From: Asparagopsis taxiformis
Lineage: Eukaryota; Rhodophyta; Florideophyceae; Bonnemaisoniales; Bonnemaisoniaceae
NCBI GenBank assembly: GCA_030407315.1
Contig: JALQPE010001999.1
Coordinates: 28,933-92,932, forward strand
Direction of reading: 5' to 3'
DNA: 64,000 nucleotides
The notes under the pieces are model-generated. The model made no database searches and was not told the DNA's origin. It was given only the letters and a program-made list of their open reading frames with translations. A program made the position numbers and the translations under genes. This document shows positions 49,765 to 61,710 of the stretch, piece after piece (the stretch's first letter is position 1; every line of letters begins with the position of its first letter).

Positions 49765-51215
49765 CACCAAATTGATTTTTCGGAAATTTTAGAATTTCTG
49801 GGCTGGCCAGCAGTGCAATCGAGCTGGACATCCACCGGACGTCCATTTCAGGTTGGTCGTGAGAGAGTGGGGCGGGACCATGATGAAACAAGGACCAAGA
49901 CCTGTCCCTGGCGTATTAAGCCTGAAATCGACCCTTCGTGAGACGCCATTTTGGCTTACAGTTGGTGCTTATAGAAGCCAGTGATAGCCCCGATCGGGGC
50001 GGCGGCCGGTTCCGGCTTACAGTTGGTGCTTACAGACGCCAGTGATAGCCCCCGATCGGGGCCAGCGGCCGGTTCCTGGGGCCGTTGTGGCCAAATGAGA
50101 CACCCTGATTAGAATTAAAATTTGGGCTATTCTCAAAAACATGCACATGTGAACATGTTTTTGAGATGGGGGTGTGCCGTACGGCACAATCGACCGCCCA
50201 AATCGATGTTTTTTGCAATATTTTTTTGTGCCCGAAATTTTAGAATTTCTGGGCTGGCCAGCAGTGCAATCGAGCTGGACATCCACCGGACGTCCATTTC
50301 AGGTTGGTCGTGAGAGAGTGAGGCGGGACCATGATGGAACAAGGACCAAGACCTGTCCCTGACGTGTTGAGCCTGAAATCGACCCGTCGTTAGGCGCCAT
50401 TTAGCCTTACAGTTAGTGCGTACAGAAGCCAGTGACAACCCCACTCGGGGCGGCGGCCGGTGCCTGGGGCCGTTGTGGCCAAATTAGACACCTTGATTAG
50501 AATTAAAATTTGGGCTATTCTCAAAAACATGCACATGTGAACATGTTTTTGAGATGGGGGTGTGCCGTACGGCACAATCGACCCGCCCAAATCGATGATT
50601 TTTTGCAATTTTTTTGTGCCCGAAATTTTAGAATTTCTGGGCTGGCCAGCAATGCAATTGAGCTGGACATCCGCCAGACGTCCATTTCAGGTTGGTCGTG
50701 TGCTGCCTACATCGACGCATTGCACAAACTAAGCAGGCGGGTTCACTACTAATACAAAGTGCACGGAATATGAGTAACGTGATGGGTGAGTAGTGTTTGT
50801 CGTGAAGGAATAAGGCGGGACCATGATGAAACAGGGAAAAAGATGTCACCCTAGCATAACTTAGGCTTAAAGCCTGGAATCGAACCCTCGTAAGACGCGA
50901 TTTTGGCTTACAGTTGGTGCTTACAGAAGCCAGTGATGGCCCCACTCGGGGCGGCGGCCGGTTCCTGGGGCCGTTGTGGCCAAATTAGACACCTTGATTT
51001 GAATTAAATTTTGGGCTATTCTCAAAAACATGCACATGTGAACATGTTTTTGAGATGGGGGTGTGCCGTACGGCACAATCGACCGCCCAAATCGATGTTT
51101 TTTGCAATATTTTTTTGTGCCCGAAATTGTAGAATTTCTGGGCTGGCCAGCAATGCATCTGAGCTGGACATCCACCGGACGTCCATTTCAGGTTGATCGT
51201 GTATCGTGCACGTCC
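49765..51215 (+). repeat. Left array of palindrome-bearing repeat module
   Basis: This is a partial copy followed by three copies of a module. Each full copy has a 12-bp-arm inverted repeat (CTCAAAAACATG ... CATGTTTTTGAG) at 50132-50165, 50520-50553 and 51021-51054. Each is followed by the perfect palindrome GTGCCGTACGGCAC at 50174, 50562 and 51063, then a conserved GGGCTGGCCAGCA...GGACGTCC segment. Spacings are 388 then 501 bp, showing a short and a long unit type. Short ORFs here merely repeat the module. Confidence 0.88.
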
Positions 51216-51469
51216 ACACATTACCGGAAGCAAGTAGGCGATGAAGCACGTACAAACCCAATTGTTCTGCTATTTCTACCATAGACCATCGAGTCTAGAG
51301 ATGTGAGGGAATCGTCCTGGAAATCATGCTCCAACCCACGAGGGAATGGACAATCTAGTTTGAAAGCATGGAACGGAAGTACATTATACTAGGTTCATAG
51401 ATTGAAAGTGATAAAGGAGATGATTATATTCTCGATAATTGTTTACCAAAGTAGTAGTTGTTAAGCTAT

Positions 51470-54400
51470 CTAGCCGTCGGAAAATTGTTCTTCGTCTTCG
51501 TCCTCATCATATTCAGGATCTCCCGGCAGAATAGGCGTTATCGGCAACCGTGGAGTTGATCTGCTCAAGATGAATTCTTCACCCGGTGTGAGGGTTCTCT
51601 TCTTGGGAGCTTCTGTCGTCTTCATCCGCATCATTCCGAGCTGCCCTGTCTTCGGCCTACGATCTTTCTTGACCGGGATGGGAACAACTGTCTTGTGGCG
51701 AACATTGACAGGTGCCGGTTGACTTTGCCTGGCAGACCGGCGCGGAGCATTGGCGATTACTTCTTCTTCGAATCCCAACCGCCTGATGAAACCAAACGAA
51801 ACATTGTCGGGAATCGGATACGACGCATTCCTGAAATACGTGTGATACCTCGTTGTCGTGTGTGACACAACTCTGTCGACATGCCCTGCCCCGGCATGTT
51901 GTACATGGCCGTGACCGATGAAGACTGAACGTGGCGGAACGATTACCTTCTTCAGCTTCATCGTCTTGGCGTACATATCTAATTCCAGCGCTTTGGAAAA
52001 GACGTACTTGTGGGACCCTGGACACACCCAGATAGGGAATCGGTCATCTCCGTTGGCAATAACAAAGTAACCCGGAAGTTGATCTTTGCGGTCGCGAGGA
52101 GGAACAGGGAAATCATTGTGTGGGACCTGCCGAGGACACCCCTTTCCCGTTATCAAAAACCGTCCCCCAGATGCCGGCATGACAAGTTTTTCTCCCGGTA
52201 AACCGCACTCCTCCAGCCCTATCAGCCGGACAAGGATTCCCAACCACACATCCAGCAGGGCTCGCCGCGTCACAAACTTGAACCGGTCGATATGCGTCTC
52301 ATCGTTCTCGGCATAGTCAACCAGGCAGTGGCGCGTAGACGTGAAGCGAGCCCTCCCCTCATTCCGGTTCTTCTCATCTGTTTCATCGTCCCCCGTATTG
52401 ACAATGGGACTCCACAGCTGCCGGTTCCCAGGGTCCTTGTGCACCTGCTCCCCCTCCCATGTTCCCAAGAAGTACCGAAACAATTCCTGGTTAGGAATTT
52501 CTTCCATGAGACCCAAGTCAAATGGGAACTTGTCCGACGCATCGAGGTAGCTTACATCCGCGAAATTGTGCATCACCGTATACCCTCGCTCGTTGATTTC
52601 CGTTCGGCAATTGTGGAAGTACGCCATACCAGTGCCGGCCTCATACGAATCCTTCCAGCTTGTAGACATTCGCGCAACCTGAGCGAAGTCCAGCCTCGAG
52701 GGTAGAAACGTCGATGTAGGCTCACACATCGCCTTGGCAGCCATCTTCCACGCTGCGAAAAACATCGGATAGATGGTGTCGATCTCCAAAACAAGATGAC
52801 GAGCCCGATGTTGTTCCGGAATATGCAGCCCCTCAAACACAGGGTCCATCGCCACTTGCTTCAAATACCTCACCTCTCTGCCCTCCTCATCGATTTCCAC
52901 ACTCTCCAATAACAACCTGAGCTCAATCGGGGGCAGACAGCCAACCCTCACCGATGCGATGACGTCCGCGGGACGCTGCGCCAGATGATGCCCTTCGGCT
53001 CGGTCTTTGACTTCGAAATCGTCAGGAAGAGATGGCATACGGTCGTCGAACAGGAGGTCGTGTTCAGAAGGAGAGTCACGAACGATGTAACCGTCTTCAT
53101 CGACTTCCACTCCTTCCGGAACAGTGAATGTAATTGTCACTTCGCGGACCCCCTTGCTTTCGACTTGGCCCTCGTCTGCACCCTGTTTGTCTTCCTCGTC
53201 CGAAGCGGTATGGACAGATTCTTGGTTGGAGGGAGTCGCACCAGCACGTTGGTTATCTTGGGGGACAATCTCAACGGCAGAATCGGGGGAACGGGCGGAG
53301 TCTTCGTCACCCTCATCACCGGAAACAGTGGCTTGTTGTTGATCGGTGGGTTTATCAACAACGGCCTGCTCTTCTTCCCCGGCGGATTGTTGTACCACAA
53401 CCGGCTCTTCTTCCTCGAGGCGTGTGCTCCCCGTCGAGCGAAGTCGCTGTGAACGGCGGCGGATGCCATGCGAAGCAGGCTCATGTTCGACATTCCGCTG
53501 CTTCTTGTGAGTGAGTCTCACATTGGCAGCAGAAGGGCGGCGTTTGCGTCGAGCCTTAGTCTTCTTCTTCAATGTCGGATTGAAAAACTCTTTCAAGTTC
53601 GTTTCCAAATCCTGTAAACGCGTGGTTCTCCGTCGCATTCGAACCTCACTGCTCCGGTCGTCCCCTCTATACATTGCAATGGCATTGGTGAGATGCCATT
53701 GCAACTCCTTCGGCTGCTTAACCGACCCAATTGCCATCTCTGTGCTCAGAAATGACTTGCGCATAATACTCTTTGGGCGCCCATACGCAGCGTACAGAGA
53801 ATTTGCTATTGCAGTCACGCGACGGACGTATGTATAGAAGTCGTTCACGTCAAAGCGTCCATCCGGACGTCCACCATGAGCAGGGTTCAAGTACTCCGAA
53901 AGACCACGCAAGACGAAGACAAAGTTTTCTTCCAGCAACTCGCGCACTATCTTGTGGTCCAGGTGCGTTATCCCAATCTCGTTGCGGCGCTCAGAATTGT
54001 TCAGCTCACGCAACACTTCGTCGAGAACAGGATGCTTCAGCGTTGCTATAGCCAAACGCGTCCACCGCCGGGCCGTGTTCGTTGAATTCATCATCCCCAT
54101 GAACTGCGCCTCGAACAATGTTCGGATGACATCAGACTCACGCAAGTCGCCAGCGTTTTCCACGTTATTTGCAACAGCAATCGTACGGATGAACTGCTGG
54201 ATGGACGACAAGATTCGAACCAGGGAGCGCTCCGTCAGTTGCGTCCCAGTCGTATGGTTCGACTCTGCACTCTTGTGGATGATCTCATGAGGCTGAAGAT
54301 CACTGTTGTCCTTGCGGCGAAGGTAGTACACATCCAGAGGCTGAGTAACCCAGCGCAAGCGGTTTGCGTCCTGTGGCAGCTTGGTTCTGTGCATACGGGT

Positions 54401-55466
54401 GAGGCGCGTGAAGTCATCGGCAATGCTATGCATAGCATTGAGACGATGCAGTCCGTCGATCACGGTCACGTTCGCATTGGCATGGAATTTTCCATTCTGG
54501 AACAGACGCGTGTCGGCGGACAGATGCGTGTTCTGCGACCTCAGCACCGTCACAGTGATACGCGAAGAGCTCACATACCCCACAGCCAACATATTGTTGC
54601 GCAGGTCCTCCACGTGGTCTTCTTTCACATCCCGAAGGGTCACGGCCGGTTCCACTAGCTGCCTCACCAACACAGTCGCTCCTTCTCCGACGTAATCCGA
54701 CGTCACAAACTTGGGCACCGTAATTTGCGTCCCCTGCTGCTCACGAATGCTCTCCGCCACCTCCGGTTCGTCGTCCACCTCGGTTACGTCCTGCGTAGTA
54801 GCTTCGGTGACGTTGGAGCGAGCAGGGTGCTTCGTGCCTCCACTGGAGGCTCTGGCAGAGCGAGCAGGTGCTTCGTGCTTCCACTGGAGGGTCTTGCAGA
54901 GCGAGCAGGGCGCTTCGTGCCTCCCGAAACCGGGACGGAGCGTGCTGGATGCTTCGTACCCCCGAACCAGTGATTTCGCCTGCTGGACCGGTACTGGGCA
55001 TCCGTCCCGAGCTGGCCTGGTTCGTCGCTGCGTTGAAGTTTGACGCTGCAGCAGGGGTACGAATGTCGCTAGGGCCATCCTCCGCAGCGGGGCGCATCAT
55101 CCGAGTATCCCAAGGGTAAAACGCCGCGGCGTATGCTCCACCCATCGTCTCCGGCGGTCCCTCGGCGCCATCAAACATGTACGGGAACGGGAGGTCCTTG
55201 AACTTGTCCTTAGTCGCAATGTTGCGCACGACGATATAGTCCGCCTCGTCGGTTTCCGGCAGCTTGTGGTTGTGCAGCGTGCGCGGAAGGCCAACATCGC
55301 CACCAGCAGTGCTCACCGAAGCCGTCCCAATATGCACAGCCGCACCGTCCACGTCCGCAAACAAATTGACATCGACGCCGCGCTTGAGTCCGCGCGACTC
55401 CGCTGACGCGCTCACTTGATCGCCGCAAACCGTTGAAAACAAACTGCTGAAATGCGTATCCGCCAT
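51470..55466 (-). CDS. ParB-like domain fused to 2-oxoglutarate/Fe(II) dioxygenase-like domain
   Basis: This large minus-strand gene lies between two repeat arrays. The intact frame from the ATG at 55078 encodes 1202 residues. Residues 137-225 resemble the ParB/sulfiredoxin fold, with VRQLVEPAVTLRDV and the nucleotide-binding-type motif IDGLHRLNA at 207-215. The middle is basic then acidic and disordered. The C-terminal domain shows the Fe(II)/2OG triad: His987 and Asp989 (VPHNDFP), then WVCPGSHKY, distal His1061 (VQHAGAG) and Arg1077 (TTRYHTYF). A different frame from the ATG at 55466, with excellent context (ACCATGG), encodes about 240 residues that look like the true N-terminus. The two frames differ by one base across a minisatellite, so an indel there or a cryptic intron is likely. 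Substrate unknown. Confidence 0.65.
54816..54975. repeat. Minisatellite inside the ParB/dioxygenase gene
   Basis: Four tandem units begin with GAGCG(A/T)GC at 54816, 54858, 54899 and 54938, giving periods of 42, 41 and 39 bp with a shared CTTCGTGC core. The 41-bp unit is not a multiple of three. The array lies where the N-terminal and main reading frames part company. Confidence 0.75.
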
Positions 55467-55744
55467 GGTTGTTGAGTTGGAAAGGAAAAGAGATGGTTGA
55501 CGTTGACGTATTCGAGTGATGTGGATGGTATGTTTCACGTTGAAGAATGGTCGTGAACGCCAATCGCTGGAAATAATAACACAATACAACCGAAATTTTG
55601 TTAGGTACACACCTATCGTGACCGCTGGAATGCAAGACAGGCAATCGAGATGTGAGTGTCCGTTCGGAACGGGCCCGAGTCGGGCTCTCGAAACCTGACG
55701 AGGTGGCGTGAAGCAGGCAGTGTCCTTGATGTGTAATGTGTTAA

Positions 55745-56862
55745 AATTACAGCTGTCAAGCTAGGCGGCTTTTGGGGCGGCTGCGAGCACCCCTTTATCC
55801 GGGGGACACCCTGATTTGAGTTAAAATTTGGGCTATTCTCAAAAACATGCACATGTGAACATGTTTTTGAGATGGGGGTGTGCCGTACGGCACAATCGAC
55901 CCGCCCAAATCGTTGATTTTTTGCAATTTTTTTGTGCCCGAAATTTTAGAATTTCTGGGCTGGCCAGCAATGCAATTGAGCTGGACATCCACCGGACGTC
56001 CATTTCAGGTTGGTCGTGTGCTGCCTACATCCACGCATTGCAGCAACTAAGCAGGCGGGTTCACTGCTAATATAAAGTGCACGGAATATGAGTAACGTGA
56101 TGGGTGAGTAGTGTTTGTGTTGAGGGAGTAAGGCGGGACCATTATGAAACACGGAAGAAGATTTCTCCCTAGCATAACTTAGGCTTGAAGCCTGGAATCG
56201 ACCCATCTTTCGGCGCCATTTAGCCTCACAGTTAGTGCTTACAGAAGCCAGTGATGACCCCGCTCGGGGCGGCGGCCGGTGCCTGGGGCCGTTGTGGCCA
56301 AATTAGACACCTTGATTTGAATTAAAATTTGGGCTATTCTCAAAAACATGCACATGTGAACATGTTTTTGAGATGGGGGTGTGCCGTACGGCACAATCGA
56401 CCCGCCGAAATCGTTGATTTTTTACAATTTTTTGTGCCCGAAATTTTAGAATTTCTGGGCTGGCCAGCAGTGCAATCGAGCTGGACATCCACCGGACGTC
56501 CATTTCAGGTTGGTCGTGAGAGAGTGGGGTGGGACCATGATGGAACAAGACCAAGACCTGTCCCTGGCGTATTAAGCCTGAAATCGACCCTTCGTGAGAC
56601 GCCATTTAGCCTTACAGTTGGTGCTTACAGAAGCCAGTGACAACCCCACTCGGGGCGGCGGCCGGTGCCTGGGGCCGTTGTGGCCAAATTAGACACCATG
56701 ATTTGAATTAAAATTTGGGCTATTCTCAAAAACATGCACATGTGAACATGTTTTTGAGATGGGGGTGTGCCGTACGGCACAATCGACCCGCTGAAATCAA
56801 GGTTTTTTACAATATTTTTGCTGCCCGAAATTCTACAATTTCTGGGCTGGCCAGTAATGCAT
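55745..56862 (+). repeat. Right array of palindrome-bearing repeat module
   Basis: This holds three further copies in the same orientation as the left array. The 34-bp hairpins lie at 55838-55871, 56339-56372 and 56725-56758, with spacings of 501 and 386 bp, the long then short unit order. The first copy is preceded by the inverted-terminal sequence; the last stops abruptly after GGCCAGTAATGCAT. Confidence 0.88.
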
Positions 56863-57395
56863 AGCTATCTGCTCTAAACCGATTCTAACAAGCAGAAAGA
56901 ATCCTCTCCATGACGATGCTCTCGAATTGAGTGCAATGCAACGGACTCCCTCCAAGAGAACGATAAAGCATCGTCTTTTCCAAGGCATTTCCGTACGAAA
57001 AATAATCGAAAAACATATTTGACTTTAACCTAACAGCTATCGCGAGCACCGTACTCAGCTATATTTCCTCTGTAATTTCCTTCCTCCAACCAATCAATAG
57101 CCGCTTGGTCACAGGCTTAAAAGCCTTCCACTATCTGTCCTATCCATCGAAGACCCTCGGAGGGTTCGATCCAGGCCTTGATCACCCATGATGGGTGTGC
57201 AACCCGAGAAAATGAAAATGGAACATATTGCGACAGGGACGAGATATCATTCAATGAAAGAGAAGTTCTCTTTCGTTTACTTTTTTCTAACAAGATTCTA
57301 AACGTCTACAAACCCTATGTCGTCCGTCCGTTTTCATCCCGGAGAGATGTGGATGTGAGGTAAGACGCAGTGGTGATGTTGCGTTGATTCCCACA
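56863..57395. other. Intergenic, unassigned
   Basis: This is about 530 bp of mixed sequence with no convincing gene. A GGTTCGATCC string at 57168-57177 looks like a polymerase III B box, but no tRNA fold or A box accompanies it. Confidence 0.45.
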
Positions 57396-57690
57396 GACGG
57401 AGGTGGAGGAGGTGGCTACGGAGGAAGCCTGGAGAACTTGTCCGGTACTGACATCTCACATGTTGAGAACATGTGAGATGTCAGTACCCATGGATGAGAA
57501 GAAACACATGTTCAGGTCCGGTTCGGATATTCTTTCCATTAACGGAGGTGGAGGAGGCTATGGTGGAAGCCTGGAGAACATGTGAGATGTCAGTACCCAT
57601 GGATGAGAAGAAAAGCATGTTGAGGTGCGGTTCGGATATTCTTTCCATTAACGGAGGTGGAGGAGGCTATGGTGGAAGCCTGGAGAAGAA
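57396..57690 (+). repeat. Glycine-codon-rich tandem repeat, about 109-bp unit
   Basis: ACGGAGGTGGAGGAGG-type units begin near 57396, 57541 and 57650. The last two are 109 bp apart and nearly identical; the first interval is 145 bp because it carries an extra palindrome arm. The encoded Gly-rich, Met-Asp-Glu-Lys-Lys reading shifts frame between units, so coding is doubtful. Confidence 0.75.
57444..57488. repeat. Perfect 21-bp-arm inverted repeat
   Basis: GGTACTGACATCTCACATGTT (57444-57464) is followed by GAG and its exact reverse complement (57468-57488). The right arm belongs to the 109-bp tandem unit; the left arm is an inverted copy of it, which points to a local inverted duplication. Confidence 0.9.
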
Positions 57691-57984
57691 TAGAGTAGTC
57701 CTATACCCATGGATCACAAGAAGACGTTGTTGGGCTCCTTTTCGAAGCCCATTCGTCTCTTGAATAAATTTAGCACCCAAATCATATACGATTGCCGAGT
57801 TGACACCCCGTATGTCTCGTTGGTAGAAATAGCAGGGGTTCCACCACTCAGCTGGCGGGAAGTAGTTACTGATTATATGAGATATGGCTTAGCTCCCGCC
57901 AAAACCGATAGCTCTGGGCTCAGGTTCTCCAAATGTGGTTATACGAATGTGTTCTGACAATGCTAGAAGACGAATATCTGCATC

Positions 57985-58166
57985 CTGATTTGAATTAAAA
58001 TTTGGGCTATTCTCAAAAACATGCACATGTGAACATGTTTTTGAGATGGGGGTGTGCCGTACGGCACAATCGACCGCCCAAATCGATGTTTTTTGCAATA
58101 TTTTTTCTGCCCGAAATATTACAATTTCTGGGCTGGCCAGCAATGCATCTGAGCTGGACATCCCCA
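57985..58166 (+). repeat. Solo copy of the palindrome-bearing module
   Basis: This single copy begins TCCTGATTTGAATTAAAA and has its hairpin at 58012-58045. It diverges from other copies after GAGCTGGACATCC near 58164. It lies about 350 bp upstream of the methyltransferase ATG. Confidence 0.88.
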
Positions 58167-58226
58167 TGTCCAGTGGCCGTCCGGATGTCGCTCACCTGGT
58201 AAGCGTGATGCACCTGTGACAACCTA

Positions 58227-58256
58227 TGTGACTGCAGTCACAGCCGCCATGGCGGC
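58227..58256. repeat. Two adjacent perfect palindromes upstream of methyltransferase
   Basis: TGTGACTGCAGTCACA (58227-58242) is directly followed by GCCGCCATGGCGGC (58243-58256). They lie about 260 bp before the ATG and could be protein-binding sites; no factor is assigned. Confidence 0.7.
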
Positions 58257-58513
58257 CGTGCAGTACAACACTCAAAGACAGGGAATCACAATCTTTTTAA
58301 AATTTTTCTCTACCACGTATCCGTCACAACTTATTACCTACACCGGTTACGGGTTTCAAGACCTTTCCAGTGCTGTGTACCCGTATACTCTGTTCCGTTC
58401 GATATCAACCAGTGTTCCTCACGAAAGAGTGCAAACGTCACGAGATACGTCGTCAAATTTGACTGTCTCGCCGAGCGGTCGCCATCCTGTACCGAATTTC
58501 CACTCATTCCATT

Positions 58514-61500
58514 ATGACGAATAAGCGCAGGCGCAACAGCAATCCGATCGTTGACGACGCAACCGTGCCAATTCTGCGCGAACCCGCTAGCCCTTGGGAG
58601 GATTCTAGTGACATGGGTACACGTCGAAACGTAGGTCGCGCCGCCCGCGAAACTACTCTCGCTGGCAAAGACTTCCTCCGCCTCTTGCTGGATTTGTTCG
58701 CCCATTCAAATTTTGCAGACTTGACGGACAAGCCGGGAGGGTTCACATACGCGGACCTTGGCGCTTGGGTTGCGCAGGGCACGGAAGAACAATTTCTGGC
58801 GCTGCAAGGTCCACTCAGCATGGCCTTCAGCGGTCGTTGGAAGAATGCTGGAGTCGAGGCGGATGTTGCCGAAATCGTCATGGCAGAGATGAACGTTGAG
58901 CGAGCCAAGCAGATTGTTCGTCTGGCATTACCCATTGCCGAGTTTTCAAGACAGGATGAGCGTATCGGGCAATGGGTTGAGCACTGCATCCTTTCTGGGA
59001 TCGTGCCGCAGACCTTCCTTATTGGATGTAACATGCTTCCTTCGCCACTACAGGCGCCGCAGCGCGGGGAACCAAGCGCCTTCGTTCTTGCTCCACCGGA
59101 AACGTTCGAGGTATTGATGTATTTCCAAGCGTTGTCTATCATCCGAAATCACAACAAGAACCTGCCGCGTCGCCGAATAGGCGACGCGGCCGAAGAGGGG
59201 AACGAAGCCGCACGCGTCCCAGCCCATCGGAAAAGCACTAATCGAGCTTGTTACGTGGTTCAAGTTTTTATACCATGCTTGGACCGATGTGGCCTTCGCC
59301 GCAAAGTTTTCCAGCTTCGAAGAGTTGATGGCGCCGTACATCATTTTCGACAGCAGTGAGCATTGGTTTGACGTGCTCGATGAAGGTCTATTCGCACCGA
59401 TGGAGCAGAAGCTAGATCTCTACCACGACAAAGCTCCCCTATCTCATCCTGATGGATATGGTGGAAAAGTAGAGACAAGAACCAGTGCGCAGCACAGTGC
59501 ATTTAGGGACCTTGTGAGGAAGTTCTTCGACCGGTTGCAGTTTCTTATCGTCAACCCGGACCTGTACACCTGGCCGGAGTCCGACCGCTGGGGGGCGCTG
59601 GAAATATACTTGTCAAGCGGAAATCCGGACAAGCTGCCAGCGTACTTTGACACCCTCGACGAAGACGTTATGGCTGTCCTCCGCCCGGCACCACAAGCCG
59701 CGGACGCAGAAAAGGTCCCCAAGCCGGTTGATGACACTCCCACTCGTCGCAACACAGGAGGGAGAGGTTTGGTTCCGTCGACAAGACACACAACCAGGCT
59801 TCAACTTGGACCTGGGAGGACCAGTCTTACTGCCCAAGGGCCGTCTCCCCCGTCACCGTCACCCCATGCGACAGAAGAGCAGGAAAGTGAAGGGCAGGCT
59901 CTCGCAAAGGACTTTCTTTCGAAAATGAGTCAGTATTGCCGGGTGTACGACGTCCCTTTCGAAGATTTGGTCAGTGCCGACGAGAGCCGAGAACACGTGC
60001 CCATCACGGGCAACGTTCAGCTCATTCTGACTGATCCGCCCTACAATGTTCGTCGTAAGAGGAACGATTCCAACTCTTCGTACGACAGGCTAACTGCAGA
60101 AGATATGCAGGCTAGCATCGAAGTGTTTGACGAGCTGTTGCGCCCCGGTGGCCACGGCATCGTGTTCTGCTCCGTTTTGCAGTTCTACGAATGGTTCCAT
60201 TACTTGGAAACGTACAAAGGACCGCAGTCAGAAGGCCCAACCGATGCTGCTGCCAGTGATGACGGGTCGGATGAAGAAGAGGTTACGTCCATGAATTCGG
60301 ACTCCGAAGCATCGCAGCACAGTGGCGAAGAAAGTGCGGATGAGGAGGATGAGTAGGACGAGGAGGACGTCGTTCGGAATTCAGTTTTCTTCGTTGACGA
60401 GTACCTCTGTTGTTTGTCCGACTACCTGGGCACCTCTATCAAATGCCGGGGCGGAAGAGGTACCAACGCATGAACATGGCAGAGGTCGCTATCCACTTCT
60501 GGAAGCGAGGTGTTCCGTTCAAGACTGGAAGCGAGATGGTGGCCTATAGGAACCACGGATACATGGACGGCACGTACCCGGCGTGGTGCAACGTCACCAT
60601 CAATATGCCCGCCATCGATTCGAATGAGATGGTGTGGCGAACAAGGAGCACAACCGGTGCTACGGTCAGAGTTCGTGCAGAGCAGAAGAGCGTCGCTCTC
60701 ATGATGGAGTTAATCAGCCAGCATTCACAGCCTGGTGATATTGTTGTCGATCCATTCTCTGGCACTTTCGCAACGGGAAAAGCAGCTATGAGCTTGCCTG
60801 AGCACCGTGTTTTCGTCGGCAGTGACATGGACAAATTGTGTGTGGCACGATCGCTTCCAAAGCTGTGTGCAGTCATGTCACGTGTAATTCTTTCAAACAA
60901 CACTGACATGAGGGTCACGACAGAAGCGAAACAGAGTGCTGAGAAGTTCTTGGCGTCCCCCTCTGTCACGATGCGTACGCAGAGGGAACGCAGGATCATC
61001 GAACCCCCACCTGGCCTTCCCCTGTACCAGAGGTTCCCGAAATATATTCGGCAGTACCTCTGGCAGCTGTGCCCAGAGTCGATTGCGTCGCACGAGCACA
61101 TGGAAAAACCGGTACATTATTGGCCACCTTCCCTGCGCCGCTGGTTGCAAACTGAAAACCCTCGCGTGATGCGGGCACACGATTGTGTTGCGAAAAAATT
61201 GAGCGTTCGACCATCGCTGATTAAGCATCCAAATGCAGGAAGAGGGCTCTTCGCTGAACAGACATTTAATGTTGGCGACGAAGTATGTGCATACTACGGA
61301 ACTGTTGTGTACTCTGATATGAGCAAGGAGTCGATTCGGTTCGCGTACGGAGAGGGTCACATGGCGATAACGAAGGAAACATTCTTGATGTATGCCATCA
61401 AGCTGTATGCAACAGCGGAGGACGACGAAAACATCGAGCATCCAATTTGGATTGTTCCGGCTCCGTTCTGTTCGGCGCAGTTCATCAACGACCCGCGGTA

Positions 61501-61710
61501 TTTGCGAGGTGAGGACACTCCGGCGGAAGACACCAGGCGGATGGCCAACGTCGAGTTTGTCGAGAACTACAGCAGCGGTTCGACGGGGAAGAACTCAAGG
61601 CGAAGGACCTAGAAAATCCGAAGATCATTGTAGTACGTGCAATCCGCGATATCCGTCCGGGGCAGGAGCTCTACGTTCATTATGGGACAGCGTTTAGAGC
61701 ATGGAATTAG
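58514..61710 (+). pseudogene. DNA adenine/cytosine-N4 methyltransferase fused to SET domain, frame-disrupted
   Basis: The gene starts at the ATG at 58514. An N-terminal region of unknown type runs to about 59160. The frame then shifts by about 59220 and continues (visible from PIGKALIELVTW) to a DNA methyltransferase motif IV, LILTDPPYNV, at 60024-60050. An in-frame TAG follows at 60354 and another shift near 60400. Motif I follows as VVDPFSGTFATGKAAM near 60745. DPPY before FxGxx is the order of beta-class N6-adenine/N4-cytosine enzymes. A SET domain follows (NAGRGLFAEQTFNVGDEVCAYYG near 61225, in parts) and resumes after a last shift near 61570-61600 as IRDIRPGQELYVHYG, ending at TAG 61708-61710. 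It is probably non-functional here, although unrecognised introns could explain some breaks. Confidence 0.7.

Noticed and set aside
50865..50905. tRNA T-arm-like GGGTTCGATTCCAGG on the minus strand
   Set aside because: It is seen in one module copy only; other copies have lost it and no tRNA fold surrounds it.
49765..51215. CRISPR-like direct repeats
   Set aside because: Units are 386-501 bp with conserved rather than unique intervening sequence, in nuclear eukaryotic DNA.
57168..57177. tRNA B-box-like GGTTCGATCC
   Set aside because: No A box at the right distance and no cloverleaf could be drawn around it.
57403..57763. Glycine-rich small proteins in the 109-bp tandem repeat
   Set aside because: The unit length is not a multiple of three, so the reading shifts between units and stops recur.
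50122..58202. Recurring 60-80-codon ORFs with the same peptide (MFLRWGCAVRHNRP)
   Set aside because: They are translations of the palindrome-bearing module in each copy; frames break variably after the shared segment.
60544..61441. Minus-strand ORFs opposite the methyltransferase-SET gene
   Set aside because: The plus strand carries recognisable methyltransferase and SET motifs; the antisense frames have none.
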